Positions 25,731 to 34,530 of a stretch of 64,000 nt of DNA are shown here, piece by piece. This stretch comes from Yinghuangia seranimata (GTDB lineage Bacteria > Actinomycetota > Actinomycetes > Streptomycetales > Streptomycetaceae): NCBI RefSeq assembly GCF_029953285.1, contig NZ_JASAOI010000038.1, forward strand, positions 1 to 64,000. Direction: 5' to 3'. A program made the translations under genes and the position numbers. The stretch's first letter is position 1. Each line of letters starts with the position of its first letter. The notes below the pieces were generated by a model that did not search any database, was not told where the DNA came from, and worked only from the letters and a program-made list of their open reading frames with translations.

Positions 25731-26864
25731 CTAGACCTTCGCCTCGACCTCTGACTGTGCGTTCTGCCCGTTCTGGCCGGGGATGTGGCCGATACGGCGG
25801 TTGCGGAAGATCGACGAGGCCAGCGCGATGCCGATGAAGCCGACGCCGACGAGGCCCGTGACGACCTCCGGCACCTCCCACTTGATGGACACCAGCAGGA
25901 TGCCCGCCAGCGCGCCGATCGCGTAGTGCGCGCCGTGCTCGAGGTACACGTAGTCGTCGAGCGTGCCCTGGCGCACCAGGTACACGGTCAGCGAACGGAT
26001 GTACATGGCGCCGATACCGAGGCCCAGCGTGATCCACAGCAGGTCCTGCGTGATGGCGAACGCGCCGACCACACCGTCGAAGGAGAACGACGCGTCGAGG
26101 ACCTCGAGGTACAGGAACATGAAGAACGCGGCCTTGCCGGACGCGAGGACCGCGGCCTTGCCGCCGTTGCCGGAGCCCGCCGACTCGGCGGCCTCCTCGT
26201 CGTCCTCGTCGAAGTCGCCGTGCTCCTCGAAGTAGTCGGACAGCCCGCCGACGCCGAGGTACGCGATGAGGCCGAGGACGCCCGCGACCATCACGGTGCC
26301 CTCCTTGTGCGCGGGGGCCAGCGTCTGGGCGACGACCACAAGGCTGACGAGCGCGAGCAGCGTGCTCAGCACGTCGAACGAGCCGATGCGCGCGGTGAAC
26401 TTCTCGATCGGCCGGATCCAGTGGTGCTCGCGGTCACCGTCGAACATGAAGTCCAGGAAGATCATCAGCAGGAAGATGCCGCCGAACGCCGCGATGGCCG
26501 GGTGCGCGTCGTCCAGGTACTGCGCGTACGTCATGCCGTCGATCGTCTTGTTCTCGTGGAACGCGAGGTCGATGACGTCCATCGGGCTCAGCGCCGCGGT
26601 GAGCGACACGATCGCCAGCGGGAAGACGAGACGCATCCCGAAGACCGCGATCAGAACACCGACCGTCAGGAAGATCTTCTGCCAGAAGGCGTTCATCTTC
26701 TTGAGGATGGTGGCGTTCACGACCGCGTTGTCGAACGACAGCGAGATCTCCAGGATGGACAGGATCAGGACGACGCCGAATCCTTCCGCCCCCCAGAAGT
26801 AAGCGGCTGCGGCCAGCCCGATCGCCGTGACGGCGAGCGACCAGCCGAAGGTACGAAGCAACAC
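25731..26864 (-). CDS. terC: TerC-family integral membrane protein
   Basis: A 377-residue membrane protein with about nine hydrophobic helices. The paired acidic motifs of the TerC family are visible: SILEISLSFDNAVVNATIL (about residues 38-56) and LEVLDASFSFDGVVGAFAIT (about 245-264), where acidic residues lie in the membrane and probably bind metal. An acidic loop (EEHGDFDEDDEEAAESAGSG) lies between. GTG 26864 is chosen because the first helix begins there. TerC proteins are implicated in metal (Mn2+) efflux and form membrane complexes with TerD-type proteins; these neighbours fit that. Confidence 0.9.
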   Translation of the reverse strand: MLLRTFGWSLAVTAIGLAAAAYFWGAEGFGVVLILSILEISLSFDNAVVNATILKKMNAFWQKIFLTVGVLIAVFGMRLVFPLAIVSLTAALSPMDVIDLAFHENKTIDGMTYAQYLDDAHPAIAAFGGIFLLMIFLDFMFDGDREHHWIRPIEKFTARIGSFDVLSTLLALVSLVVVAQTLAPAHKEGTVMVAGVLGLIAYLGVGGLSDYFEEHGDFDEDDEEAAESAGSGNGGKAAVLASGKAAFFMFLYLEVLDASFSFDGVVGAFAITQDLLWITLGLGIGAMYIRSLTVYLVRQGTLDDYVYLEHGAHYAIGALAGILLVSIKWEVPEVVTGLVGVGFIGIALASSIFRNRRIGHIPGQNGQNAQSEVEAKV

Positions 26865-26975
26865 GGAGGGAATGTCCCTTTCATCAGCGGGGAAACGGAA
26901 GGTCCGATCGGTAGCGGGTACAGCCCCCCGACGACGCAAGGGCCGGCCACCAAGGTGACCGGCCCCGACACGTCG

Positions 26976-27554
26976 TCACTGCACGCTGACGCCGAAGTCG
27001 AGAGCGATCCCCCGCAGCCCCGAAGCGTACCCCTGACCGACCGCGCGGAACTTCCATTCCCCCTGGTATCGGTAAAGTTCTCCAAAGATCATGGCAGTCT
27101 CGCTTGACGCGTCTTCAGTCAGGTCGTATCGGGCCAGTTCGTTGGCGTCCGCCTGGTTCACGATGCGGATGTACGCGTTGCGGACCTGGCCGAACGTCTG
27201 GCCGCGGGTCTCGGCGTCGTAGATCGACACCGGGAAGACGATCTTCTCGACGGTCTGCGGGACCATCGTGAGGTCGACCATGATGACCTCGTCGTCGCCC
27301 TCGCCCTCTCCCGTCAGGTTGTCGCCGGTGTGCTCCACCGAGCCCTCGGGGCTCTTCAGGTTGTTGTAGAAAACGAAGTAGTCGTCGGCCAGGACCTTGC
27401 CCGCCGCACCGCACAACAGCGCGCTGGCGTCCAGGTCGAACGCGGCGCCCGTGGTCGCGCGCGCGTCCCAGCCAAGGCCCACGAGCACGGTGGTCAGGTT
27501 CGGCGCGGCCTTGGTCAGCGAGACGTTCCCGCCCTTGGCGAGGGTGACCCCCAT
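26976..27554 (-). CDS. terD: TerD-family tellurium/general-stress protein
   Basis: A 192-residue TerD domain protein: [15 protein letters not shown] at the N-terminus, then GLGWDARATTGAAFDLDAS (about 27-45) and the acidic Ca2+-binding loops ([17 protein letters not shown] near 75-91), ending in the conserved [20 protein letters not shown] 27554 is preceded by CAGGAGG. It is the second of two tandem paralogues that are mostly identical by eye. TerD proteins bind Ca2+ and in Streptomyces influence differentiation and stress resistance. Confidence 0.93.
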   Translation of the reverse strand: MGVTLAKGGNVSLTKAAPNLTTVLVGLGWDARATTGAAFDLDASALLCGAAGKVLADDYFVFYNNLKSPEGSVEHTGDNLTGEGEGDDEVIMVDLTMVPQTVEKIVFPVSIYDAETRGQTFGQVRNAYIRIVNQADANELARYDLTEDASSETAMIFGELYRYQGEWKFRAVGQGYASGLRGIALDFGVSVQ

Positions 27555-27657
27555 GTGTTCCTCCTGCTTCGCGTAGTCCCGGGCGAAGCCTAGTCAGCGG
27601 CGGTATTCCGCGTCTCGGCCCCGTCCGAGCTCAAGGGATTTCCCCCGCAAAACGGGG

Positions 27658-27688
27658 GACGCCCGCCGGCACACAGCCGGCGGGCGTC
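27658..27688 (-). terminator. Hairpin between the two tandem terD genes
   Basis: A perfect 13-bp stem (GACGCCCGCCGGC at 27658-27670; GCCGGCGGGCGTC at 27676-27688; loop ACACA). It ends or dampens transcription from the first terD before the second. Confidence 0.7.
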
Positions 27689-27722
27689 GCACTTCGCGTG
27701 TTTACCGCGGATCGGACCCGGG

Positions 27723-28298
27723 TCAGACGTTGACGCCGAAGTCCTGCGCGATACCGCGCAGACCCGAGGCGTAGCCCTGGCCGACGGCCCGGAACTTCCA
27801 CTCGGGGCCGTTGCGGTACAGCTCGCCGAAGACCATCGCGGTCTCGGTCGAGGCGTCCTCGGTCAGGTCGTAGCGGGCCAGCTCGTTGTTGTCCGCCTGG
27901 TTCACGATGCGGATGAACGCGTTGCGGACCTGGCCGAACGACTGCTGGCGGGTCTCGGCGTCGTAGATCGACACCGGGAACACGATGCGCTCGATCTCGA
28001 CGGGCACGCCGGCGAGGTTGACCTTGATCGCCTCGTCGTCGCCCTCGCCCTCACCGGTGAGGTTGTCGCCGGTGTGCTCGACCGAGCCGTCGGGGCTCTT
28101 GAGGTTGTTGAAGAACACGAAGTTCGCGTCGGACGCGACCTTGCCGGTGTTGTTGAGCAGGATCGCGCTCGCGTCGAGGTCGAAGTCCTGACCGGTGGTC
28201 GTGCGGACGTCCCAGCCCAGGCCGACCAGGACGGCGGTCAGGCCCGGGGCCTCCTTGGTCAGGGAGACGTTGCCGCCCTTGCTCAGGCTGACTCCCAC
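27723..28298 (-). CDS. terD: TerD-family tellurium/general-stress protein
   Basis: A 191-residue TerD protein starting at GTG ([15 protein letters not shown]) with TGGAGGACTC upstream. The conserved blocks [36 protein letters not shown] and [17 protein letters not shown] align one to one with the neighbouring paralogue. The two differ mainly in their mid-strands, so they are an old duplication rather than a recent copy. Expression is probably from its own promoter, since a terminator hairpin follows. Confidence 0.93.
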   Translation of the reverse strand: MGVSLSKGGNVSLTKEAPGLTAVLVGLGWDVRTTTGQDFDLDASAILLNNTGKVASDANFVFFNNLKSPDGSVEHTGDNLTGEGEGDDEAIKVNLAGVPVEIERIVFPVSIYDAETRQQSFGQVRNAFIRIVNQADNNELARYDLTEDASTETAMVFGELYRNGPEWKFRAVGQGYASGLRGIAQDFGVNV

Positions 28299-28428
28299 GA
28301 GTCCTCCATAAAATCGTGGAGCCTGCCGCGGAGGGCGCGGCTCCGGAATGTGTGCCGTGTACGGCGGGACAACGATTTGATCCTAGTCAGGAGTTCCTTG
28401 CCCCGCCGTGATCTCACGGCCCGGCGTT

Positions 28429-28887
28429 TTACAGCGCGCCGAGCGCCTTGACGTACTCGTTAAGGTCACGCGCGTCCGGAAGGCCGTTGACGACGGTCCA
28501 GCGGACCACGCCCTCCTTGTCGATGACGAAGGTGCCGCGGACCGCGCAGCCCTTCTCCTCGTTGAAGACGCCGTAGGCCTTGGCGACCTCGCCGTGCGGC
28601 CAGAAGTCCGACAGGACCGGGTACTCCAGGCCCTCGCGCTCCGCGAACACCTTCTGGGTGAACATCGAGTCGCAGGACACCGCGAGCAGCTGCACGTCGT
28701 CGTTGACGAACGTCGGAAGCTCGTCGCGCAGCGCGCACAGTTCACCCGTGCAGACGCCGGTGAACGAGAACGGGTAGAAGAGCAGGACGACGTTCTTGTC
28801 ACCCTGGAAGTCGGAGAGCTTGACGACCTCGCCGAACTGGTTCTTGAGCTCGAAGTCGGGGGCCTTGCTGCCGATCTCGACGGCCAT
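28429..28887 (-). CDS. Peroxiredoxin (AhpE/thiol peroxidase-like)
   Basis: A 152-residue peroxiredoxin. The peroxidatic site is in YPFSFTGVCTGELCALRDEL (about residues 39-58): Thr and Cys of the TxxC pattern, with a second Cys five residues on. A conserved Arg is present near residue 115 (AVRGTFVIDKEG). It reduces H2O2, peroxynitrite and organic peroxides using thioredoxin or mycoredoxin. It resembles the actinobacterial one-Cys AhpE branch in length and motif. ATG 28887 starts the recognisable family N-terminus (MAVEIGSKAPDFEL). Neighbouring ter genes also belong to stress responses. Confidence 0.92.
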   Translation of the reverse strand: MAVEIGSKAPDFELKNQFGEVVKLSDFQGDKNVVLLFYPFSFTGVCTGELCALRDELPTFVNDDVQLLAVSCDSMFTQKVFAEREGLEYPVLSDFWPHGEVAKAYGVFNEEKGCAVRGTFVIDKEGVVRWTVVNGLPDARDLNEYVKALGAL

Positions 28888-29040
28888 TGTGCGTCCTTTC
28901 GACCATCTCTGCGGTGTGCCGGTGTCGCGCCCCGGGCGGGGCTTCACGCGCACAGTCTGGCACCCCGTGACAAACGGCTGTCCGGGGCGGTGCCGGGGGG
29001 CGCCGCTTGGCCGCCATATGTCCAGGGAAGGATGGGTGCC

Positions 29041-29997
29041 ATGTCCGTGTCCGCCGTGCCCGACCCCGGCAACAGCCCTCACGACGGTTCCGGCGGCACC
29101 GGGGCCTCGCACGGCGCCGCGTCCGAGCCGGTCGCCGCGCAGCGCGCCCGCGCGCTGGCCGCGTGGGACGCCTTCCGCTCCACCGCCGAGGCGGTCGACG
29201 TCGACGCTCCGTCGCGGCTGCCGGGCTGGTCGGGCCGCGCCGTTGTGGCGCACCTGGCCTCGTGGCCTGAGGAGCCGCTGCTGGCCCGGCTGCTCGCCGA
29301 GGCCCGCGGGGACAAGGCCGCCGCCGACCGGCCGCTCGACCCGGACGCCGCCAACGCCGCCCTGGTCGCCGCACACGCCGACGCCACCCTCGACGAACTG
29401 CTCGCCGCCCTCGACGACGGCCGCGCCCGGCTCGCCGAGGCGTTCGACGCCGTCGAGGCCGAGGGCATCGGCCTCGCCCCGACCGGCTCCCAGGTCGGCC
29501 CGGTGCCACTGCTCACCCAGTTGGGCGCCGTCGCCTACGAACTTGCCGTGCACGCCGCCGACCTGGCCCCCTGCGGCGCGCCCGACCCGGCGCCCGAGCT
29601 CCTCGACGCCGGGCTGCTCGCGCTCGCCGACATCACCGGGGCGATCGCCGCCCGGCACGGCGTGACCGCGCGCGTCTCACTGCTCGCGCCCGACGCCGGC
29701 TGGTCGTTCGCCTCCGACGCGGACGGTTGGACGGTCACCCCCGCGACCCCCGGCAAGCGCCCCGGCCCTGCCGTCCGCGCGAGTTCCGCGCTGGTCCTGC
29801 TGGACGCCTCGGCCGGCCGCCGCGCCGTGCCGCCGCTGATGATGAAGCGCGACCTACGCCTGGACGACGTGGTGGGGCTGCTCGCCCTCGCCCCGCTCCT
29901 CGACCACGTCCCGGGACTCCCGGGCGGCCCGGCCCTGCGCGTCGCGGCCGGATGGCTGGGCGGCCTGGGCCGCGCGATGGTCCGCCTCAGGAGCTGA
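29041..29997 (+). CDS. Mycothiol-dependent maleylpyruvate isomerase-like (DinB fold) protein
   Basis: A 318-residue protein. A disordered N-terminus (about 30 residues) is followed by a DinB-like four-helix domain (LPGWSGRAVVAHLASWPEEPL, near residues 60-80), with the histidines and acidic residues typical of mycothiol-dependent metal sites (AHLASW and YELAVHAADLAP). The C-terminal half may be a SCP2-like domain. The real reaction is unknown; most actinomycetes hold many such paralogues, and the name follows the one characterised enzyme. ATG 29041 is nine bases after GGAAGG. Confidence 0.75.
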   Translation: MSVSAVPDPGNSPHDGSGGTGASHGAASEPVAAQRARALAAWDAFRSTAEAVDVDAPSRLPGWSGRAVVAHLASWPEEPLLARLLAEARGDKAAADRPLDPDAANAALVAAHADATLDELLAALDDGRARLAEAFDAVEAEGIGLAPTGSQVGPVPLLTQLGAVAYELAVHAADLAPCGAPDPAPELLDAGLLALADITGAIAARHGVTARVSLLAPDAGWSFASDADGWTVTPATPGKRPGPAVRASSALVLLDASAGRRAVPPLMMKRDLRLDDVVGLLALAPLLDHVPGLPGGPALRVAAGWLGGLGRAMVRLRS

Positions 29998-30002
29998 GAA
30001 CG

Positions 30003-30070
30003 CCGACGGGGGCGCGGTCGCGAACCGGCGGTGCCTCAGCACCACGCGTTCGCCACCGCACCCCCGTCGG
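30003..30070. terminator. Long imperfect hairpin between convergent genes
   Basis: Arms 30003-30024 and 30049-30070 pair at 20 of 22 positions, with a small inner GGTGC/GCACC stem. It lies in the 104-bp gap between two convergent genes and would end transcription both ways. Confidence 0.75.
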
Positions 30071-30101
30071 GATGCGTCTGTAGGCCGCCGGAGGCGTCGC
30101 G

Positions 30102-30545
30102 TCAGCGACGCCCGCTGCGAACCGTCTTGGGGGCCACCAGTCGGGTGCCCGACCAGTCCTTGGCGGCGCTCACCGACGTCGTGCGGGACAGGCCCGCCGT
30201 GGGCGCCGCCTCGCCGATGTCACTCGGCTCGACGTAGCCGTCGCGGCCCGTCTTGGGAGTCAGCAGCCACACGTGGCCGCCGTCCGTGAGCGTGGTCAGT
30301 GCGTCCACGAGGGCGTCGACCAGGTCTCCGTCGTCCTCTCGGAACCACAGGAGGACAACGTCGGCGACGTCTTCCTCATAGTCCTCGTCGACAAGTTCGT
30401 TGCCGGTGACCTCCGCGATGGCTTCGCGCAGTTCCTCGTCGACGTCGTCGTCGTACCCGAGCTCCTGGACCACCTGTCCGGGCTGGAAGCCAAGCCGGCT
30501 AGCCGGGTTGGACCGTTCCTCCGCGTGGTCCGCGGTCGCGCTCAC
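30102..30545 (-). CDS. DUF3052 family protein
   Basis: A 147-residue acidic protein. The family blocks GFQPGQVVQELGYDDDVDEEL (about residues 18-38) and WLLTPKTGRDGYVEPSDIGEAA (about 93-114) are clear. GTG 30545 is supported by GGGAGG seven bases upstream and by the family N-terminus (SATADHAEER). It lies beside aceE in many streptomycetes; a distant functional link to pyruvate metabolism or stress is possible, but the function is unknown. Confidence 0.9.
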   Translation of the reverse strand: MSATADHAEERSNPASRLGFQPGQVVQELGYDDDVDEELREAIAEVTGNELVDEDYEEDVADVVLLWFREDDGDLVDALVDALTTLTDGGHVWLLTPKTGRDGYVEPSDIGEAAPTAGLSRTTSVSAAKDWSGTRLVAPKTVRSGRR

Positions 30546-30714
30546 GAAGTGACCTCCCATGTTCGGCCCCGCAGTGTTCCGGAGCTGTGGCCGTAGTCCA
30601 CACGCGCCGGGCTGTTCGCGCAAGTACCCAGGTCACGCCGCCCCCCAAACACCACCGCGGGGAGGTATGTGCCGGGCGCTCCGGCGTACACCCACCGCGC
30701 GGGAGGCTCCGCGG

Positions 30715-30981
30715 CTACCAGCCGCGGTGCCGGGACGCGTCGGTGGGGGCCGCGGACCGACCGGAGCGCGCCCCCGGACCGGCACCGGGCACGGCCGCCG
30801 CGGCGTGCTCCACCTCGGCGTCCGGGCCCGGGAAGATCAGTCCGGTGTGCCCGTCGTCGAACCGGACGACGTACGGCGGTGCCCCGTCGGGGCCGCGGAC
30901 CTCGAGGATCTCGCCGATCCGATCGGCCTGTCCGACTGCGTTGCCATGGACGTGAAGCTGGTCGCCGATCGTCGCGTGCAT
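30715..30981 (-). CDS. DUF1918 domain protein
   Basis: An 88-residue protein. The DUF1918 domain, a small SH3-like beta barrel, covers about residues 1-58 (MHATIGDQLHVHGNAVGQ, VRFDDGHTGLIFPGPDAEVEH). The remaining 30 residues are a low-complexity Ala/Gly/Arg tail. The start at 30981 has GGAGTGGCG upstream. Function unknown; it may bind nucleic acid or protein. Confidence 0.85.
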   Translation of the reverse strand: MHATIGDQLHVHGNAVGQADRIGEILEVRGPDGAPPYVVRFDDGHTGLIFPGPDAEVEHAAAAVPGAGPGARSGRSAAPTDASRHRGW

Positions 30982-31433
30982 CGCCACTCCTTCCGCCGAG
31001 GATGCCCCGCTTGGTCCCCCATCGCGGCATCCGTACACCCTCCAGACAACTACGCCGGTGCGGTCCGCGAAAGAGGCGGGCGTAATCTTCTAGGTGGCTC
31101 ACGAGTGCGGTCACCCCGTATTCGAGAACCGCCGCGTGTGGCGTCCGGCGACAGCCGGAGTCAGGGCAACGCCGCCCCTTGTCGCGGTAGCCGGAGAAAG
31201 AGTGATACGGATCCACGAGATCGATAGGGCAGAGATGGGCACGTCCGGGCGCTAAAGGCGCACCCGCCGGGTTCATTACCGATCGGTAGAGATGACGGAT
31301 ACGACGTCCGGGTACCACGATGGAGGCGGCGCGACACCGCTCAGTGGCGGCCGACGCGCGGAACAACCGGGAAATCCCGGCGTTCCGGGCCAGGCCGATG
31401 ATCGCAACATCTACCGATATGCGAAGGAACAGC
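30982..31433. promoter_or_regulatory. Upstream region of aceE with palindrome
   Basis: A 452-bp region without a supported gene. TACCGATCGGTA (31277-31288) is a perfect 12-bp palindrome 145 bp before the aceE start, and a half-like TACCGAT recurs at 31411. A related TACCG-N2-CGGTA dyad lies upstream of the amino-acid importer (34317-34328). No clear promoter boxes are seen. Confidence 0.5.
31277..31288. promoter_or_regulatory. Perfect 12-bp palindrome TACCGATCGGTA upstream of aceE
   Basis: Candidate operator. It shares the form TACCG-N2-CGGTA with the site at 34317-34328. Confidence 0.5.
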
Positions 31434-34184
31434 GTGGCATCCGGACGAGAGCGCTTCTCGATCATCAGTGACGGCCTCCCGAGCCAGCTCCCGGACATCG
31501 ACCCCAGTGAGACCGGCGAGTGGCTGGAGTCCCTTGACTCCGTCATCAACGAGCAGGGCCGCCAGCGCGCCCGCTACATCATGCTCAAGCTGCTCGAGCG
31601 CGCCCGAGAGCGGCAGGTAGGCGTACCCGCCCTGCGCAGCACCGACTACATCAACACCATCCCGCCCGAGAGCGAGCCCTGGTTCCCCGGCGACGAGGAC
31701 ATCGAGCGCCGCATCCGCGCGTTCGTGCGCTGGAACGCCGCGATCATGGTGTCCCGTGCGAACCGGCCCGGACTCGGCGTCGGCGGCCACATCGCGACGT
31801 ACGCTTCGTCGGCGAGCCTGTATGAGGTCGGCTTCAACCACTTCTTCCGCGGCAAGGACCACGGCGAGAGCGGCGACCAGATCTTCTTCCAGGGCCACGC
31901 CGCCCCCGGCATCTACGCCCGGGCCTTCCTCGAGGGCCGACTGACCGAGCAGCACCTGGACGGCTTCCGCCAGGAGCACTCGCAGGCGCCGTACGGCCTC
32001 TCGTCGTACCCGCACCCGCGGCTCATGCCGGACTTCTGGGAGTTCCCGACCGTCTCGATGGGCCTCGGCCCCCTCGGCGCGATCTACCAGGCGCGGTTCA
32101 ACCGCTACCTGCACAACCGCAACATCAAGGACACCTCGCGCAGCCACGTGTGGGCGTTCCTCGGCGACGGCGAGATGGACGAGCCCGAGTCGCTCGGCAA
32201 CATCGGCCTGGCGGCGCGTGAGGAGCTCGACAACCTCACCTTCGTCATCAACTGCAACCTGCAGCGGCTCGACGGCCCGGTGCGCGGCAACGGCAAGATC
32301 ATCCAGGAGCTGGAGTCGTACTTCCGCGGCGCCGGCTGGAACGTCATCAAGGTCGTGTGGGACCGCTCCTGGGACTCCCTGCTCGCGCAGGACACCGACG
32401 GCGTGCTCGTCAACAAGATGAACACCACGCCCGACGGCCAGTTCCAGACCTACGCGGTGGAGTCCGGCGCTTACGCGCGCGAGCACTTCTTCGGCGACGA
32501 CGCTCGCCTGCGCAAGATGGTCGCCCACATGACCGACGACGAGCTCGTCAAGCTCGGCCGCGGCGGCCACGACTACCGCAAGGTGTACGCGGCGTTCAAG
32601 GCCGCCCGCGAGCACACCGGCCAGCCGACGGTCATCCTGGCGCAGACGGTGAAGGGCTGGACCCTGGGTCCGAACTTCGAGAGCCGCAACGCCACGCACC
32701 AGATGAAGAAGCTGACCAAGGCCGACCTCAAGATGTTCCGCGACCGGCTCTACCTGCCGATCTCGGACAAGGACCTCGAGGCCGACATCCCGCCGTACTT
32801 CCACCCGGGCGCCAAGTCCGAGGAGATCGAGTACATGATGGAGCGCCGCGCGGCGCTCGGCGGGACGATGCCGCAGCGTGTGGTGCGCTCGAAGGCGCTC
32901 AAGCTCCCGGGCGACGAGGTCTACGCGCCGATCAAGAAGGGCGCGCGGCAGCCGATGGCCACCACGATGGCCTTCGTGCGGCTGCTGAAGGACCTCATGC
33001 GCGACAGCGAGATCGGCAAGCGCTTCGTGCCGATCGCGCCGGACGAGTACCGCACGTTCGGCATGGACGCGATGTTCCCGACCGCGAAGATCTACAACCC
33101 GCACGGCCAGACCTACGAGGCGGTCGACCGCGAGCTCCTGCTCTCCTACAAGGAGTCGGAGTCCGGGCAGATGCTGCACGAGGGCATCTCCGAGGCGGGC
33201 TGCACCGCGTCGCTGATCGCGGCGGGCTCGGCGTACTCCACGCACGGCGAGCCGATGATCCCGGTGTACGTCTTCTACTCGATGTTCGGGTTCCAGCGCA
33301 CCGGCGACCAGTTCTGGCAGATGGCGGACCAGCTGGCGCGCGGCTTCGTGCTCGGCGCGACGGCCGGCCGCACCACGCTGACCGGTGAGGGCCTGCAGCA
33401 CGCGGACGGGCACTCGCACCTGCTGGCGTCGACGAACCCCGCGGTGGTCGCGTACGACCCGGCCTACGCGTACGAGATCTCGCACATCGTCCAGGACGGC
33501 CTGCGGCGCATGTACGGGTCCTCGGACCAGCACCCGCACGGTGAGGACGTCTTCTACTACATCACCGTCTACAACGAGCCGATCGACCAGCCGGCCGAGC
33601 CCGCGAACGTGGACGTGGACGGCATCCTCAAGGGCCTCTACCTCTTCAAGACGGGAGAGCCCCGCGACGGCGCGCTGCGCGCCCAGATCCTGGCCTCCGG
33701 CGTCGGCATGCCGTGGGCGCTCGACGCGCAGCGCATGCTCGCCGAGGACTGGAACGTGGTGGCGGACGTGTGGTCGGCGACCTCGTGGAACGAGCTGCGC
33801 CGCGAGGCCGTCGAGTGCGAGAAGCACAACCTGCTCCACCCGGAGGAGGACCCGCGCGTCCCGTACGTGCAGCGCGTGCTGGACGGCAAGCCGGGCCCGG
33901 TCATCGCGGTCTCGGACTGGATGCGGTCCGTCCCCGACCAGATCGCCCGCTGGGTGCCCGCGGACTACGCGTCGCTGGGCACCGACGGCTTCGGCTTCGC
34001 CGACACGCGCGGCGCGGCACGCCGGTTCTTCAACGTCGACGCCGAGTCTGTCGTCGTGGGCGTGCTGAGCGAGCTCGCCCGCCGCGGCGAGGTGGACGCG
34101 GCGACGGTCAAGAAGGCCATCGACCGGTACCAGATCCTGGACGTGAAGGCGGCCGGCGTCGGAACGGTGGGCGGCGACGCCTGA
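31434..34184 (+). CDS. aceE: Pyruvate dehydrogenase E1 component, homodimeric type
   Basis: A 916-residue enzyme of the single-chain (AceE) class, the usual length. The thiamine diphosphate motif [10 protein letters not shown]... runs from about residue 241 into [14 protein letters not shown] (GDG plus NCN). The conserved [19 protein letters not shown] lies near residues 105-123, and [13 protein letters not shown] near 652 is the typical active-site loop. It decarboxylates pyruvate and acetylates E2 in the pyruvate dehydrogenase complex; aceF and lpd are not in the window. GTG 31434 is chosen because AAGGAA lies five to six bases upstream and the protein then starts like other AceE. A strong terminator follows. 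Confidence 0.95.
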   Translation: MASGRERFSIISDGLPSQLPDIDPSETGEWLESLDSVINEQGRQRARYIMLKLLERARERQVGVPALRSTDYINTIPPESEPWFPGDEDIERRIRAFVRWNAAIMVSRANRPGLGVGGHIATYASSASLYEVGFNHFFRGKDHGESGDQIFFQGHAAPGIYARAFLEGRLTEQHLDGFRQEHSQAPYGLSSYPHPRLMPDFWEFPTVSMGLGPLGAIYQARFNRYLHNRNIKDTSRSHVWAFLGDGEMDEPESLGNIGLAAREELDNLTFVINCNLQRLDGPVRGNGKIIQELESYFRGAGWNVIKVVWDRSWDSLLAQDTDGVLVNKMNTTPDGQFQTYAVESGAYAREHFFGDDARLRKMVAHMTDDELVKLGRGGHDYRKVYAAFKAAREHTGQPTVILAQTVKGWTLGPNFESRNATHQMKKLTKADLKMFRDRLYLPISDKDLEADIPPYFHPGAKSEEIEYMMERRAALGGTMPQRVVRSKALKLPGDEVYAPIKKGARQPMATTMAFVRLLKDLMRDSEIGKRFVPIAPDEYRTFGMDAMFPTAKIYNPHGQTYEAVDRELLLSYKESESGQMLHEGISEAGCTASLIAAGSAYSTHGEPMIPVYVFYSMFGFQRTGDQFWQMADQLARGFVLGATAGRTTLTGEGLQHADGHSHLLASTNPAVVAYDPAYAYEISHIVQDGLRRMYGSSDQHPHGEDVFYYITVYNEPIDQPAEPANVDVDGILKGLYLFKTGEPRDGALRAQILASGVGMPWALDAQRMLAEDWNVVADVWSATSWNELRREAVECEKHNLLHPEEDPRVPYVQRVLDGKPGPVIAVSDWMRSVPDQIARWVPADYASLGTDGFGFADTRGAARRFFNVDAESVVVGVLSELARRGEVDAATVKKAIDRYQILDVKAAGVGTVGGDA

Positions 34185-34200
34185 CCGGACAACGGTGCAC

Positions 34201-34240
34201 GGAAGGCCCGGACCGCGTTTTCGCGCGGTCCGGGCCTTCC
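34201..34240 (+). terminator. Terminator of aceE
   Basis: A perfect 17-bp stem (34201-34217 with 34224-34240; loop TTTTCG), 17 bp after the stop. Confidence 0.85.
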
Positions 34241-34316
34241 GGCTTTCCCGCGTGTCTCTGGTCCGAATGAGCGGTACAGGTGGTTCTGATATCGGGTCAG
34301 GTGACAGGAGGGGAAC

Positions 34317-34328
34317 TACCGGACGGTA
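34317..34328. promoter_or_regulatory. Dyad TACCG-N2-CGGTA upstream of amino-acid importer operon
   Basis: TACCGGACGGTA, flanked by C and G that extend the arms (CTACCG/CGGTAG). It lies about 200 bp before the binding-protein gene and has the same half-sites and spacing as the site upstream of aceE. The rest of the 346-bp region (34185-34530) holds the aceE terminator and nothing else recognisable. Confidence 0.5.
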
Positions 34329-34530
34329 GGCTTCCGCACCGCTCGAACCGACGATCATTCGCTACGCGCGTCAGGTGTTATCTGAATTTGACATGACGGG
34401 CATCCCCTCAACAGTCCACATGATGGGAAACTGCCACATGATCTCGGTACGGGTGAACTTGTGTCCGTGTCGATCTTTGAACGTCTCAGTACCTTTCCGG
34501 CGCTGATCCGCTTCCTTTGGAGGACCCTCG

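Noticed and set aside
26904-26914. CCGATCGG sequence near terC as a third copy of the aceE-type palindrome
   Set aside because: Only one arm extends to TACCG; an 8-bp CG palindrome is expected a few times per window by chance.
26976-28298. The two terD genes as an assembly duplication
   Set aside because: They differ at many positions and in the intergenic DNA; they are true paralogues.
31320-31433. Earlier start codons for aceE (ATG 31320, 31398 and 31419)
   Set aside because: The family N-terminus and the AAGGAA site support GTG 31434; upstream codons encode Arg/Ala-rich sequence unlike AceE.
31341-34358. 1005-codon minus-strand frame opposite aceE
   Set aside because: Mirror of aceE; composition (Val/Arg/His/Asp) is typical of antisense frames and no motif is present.
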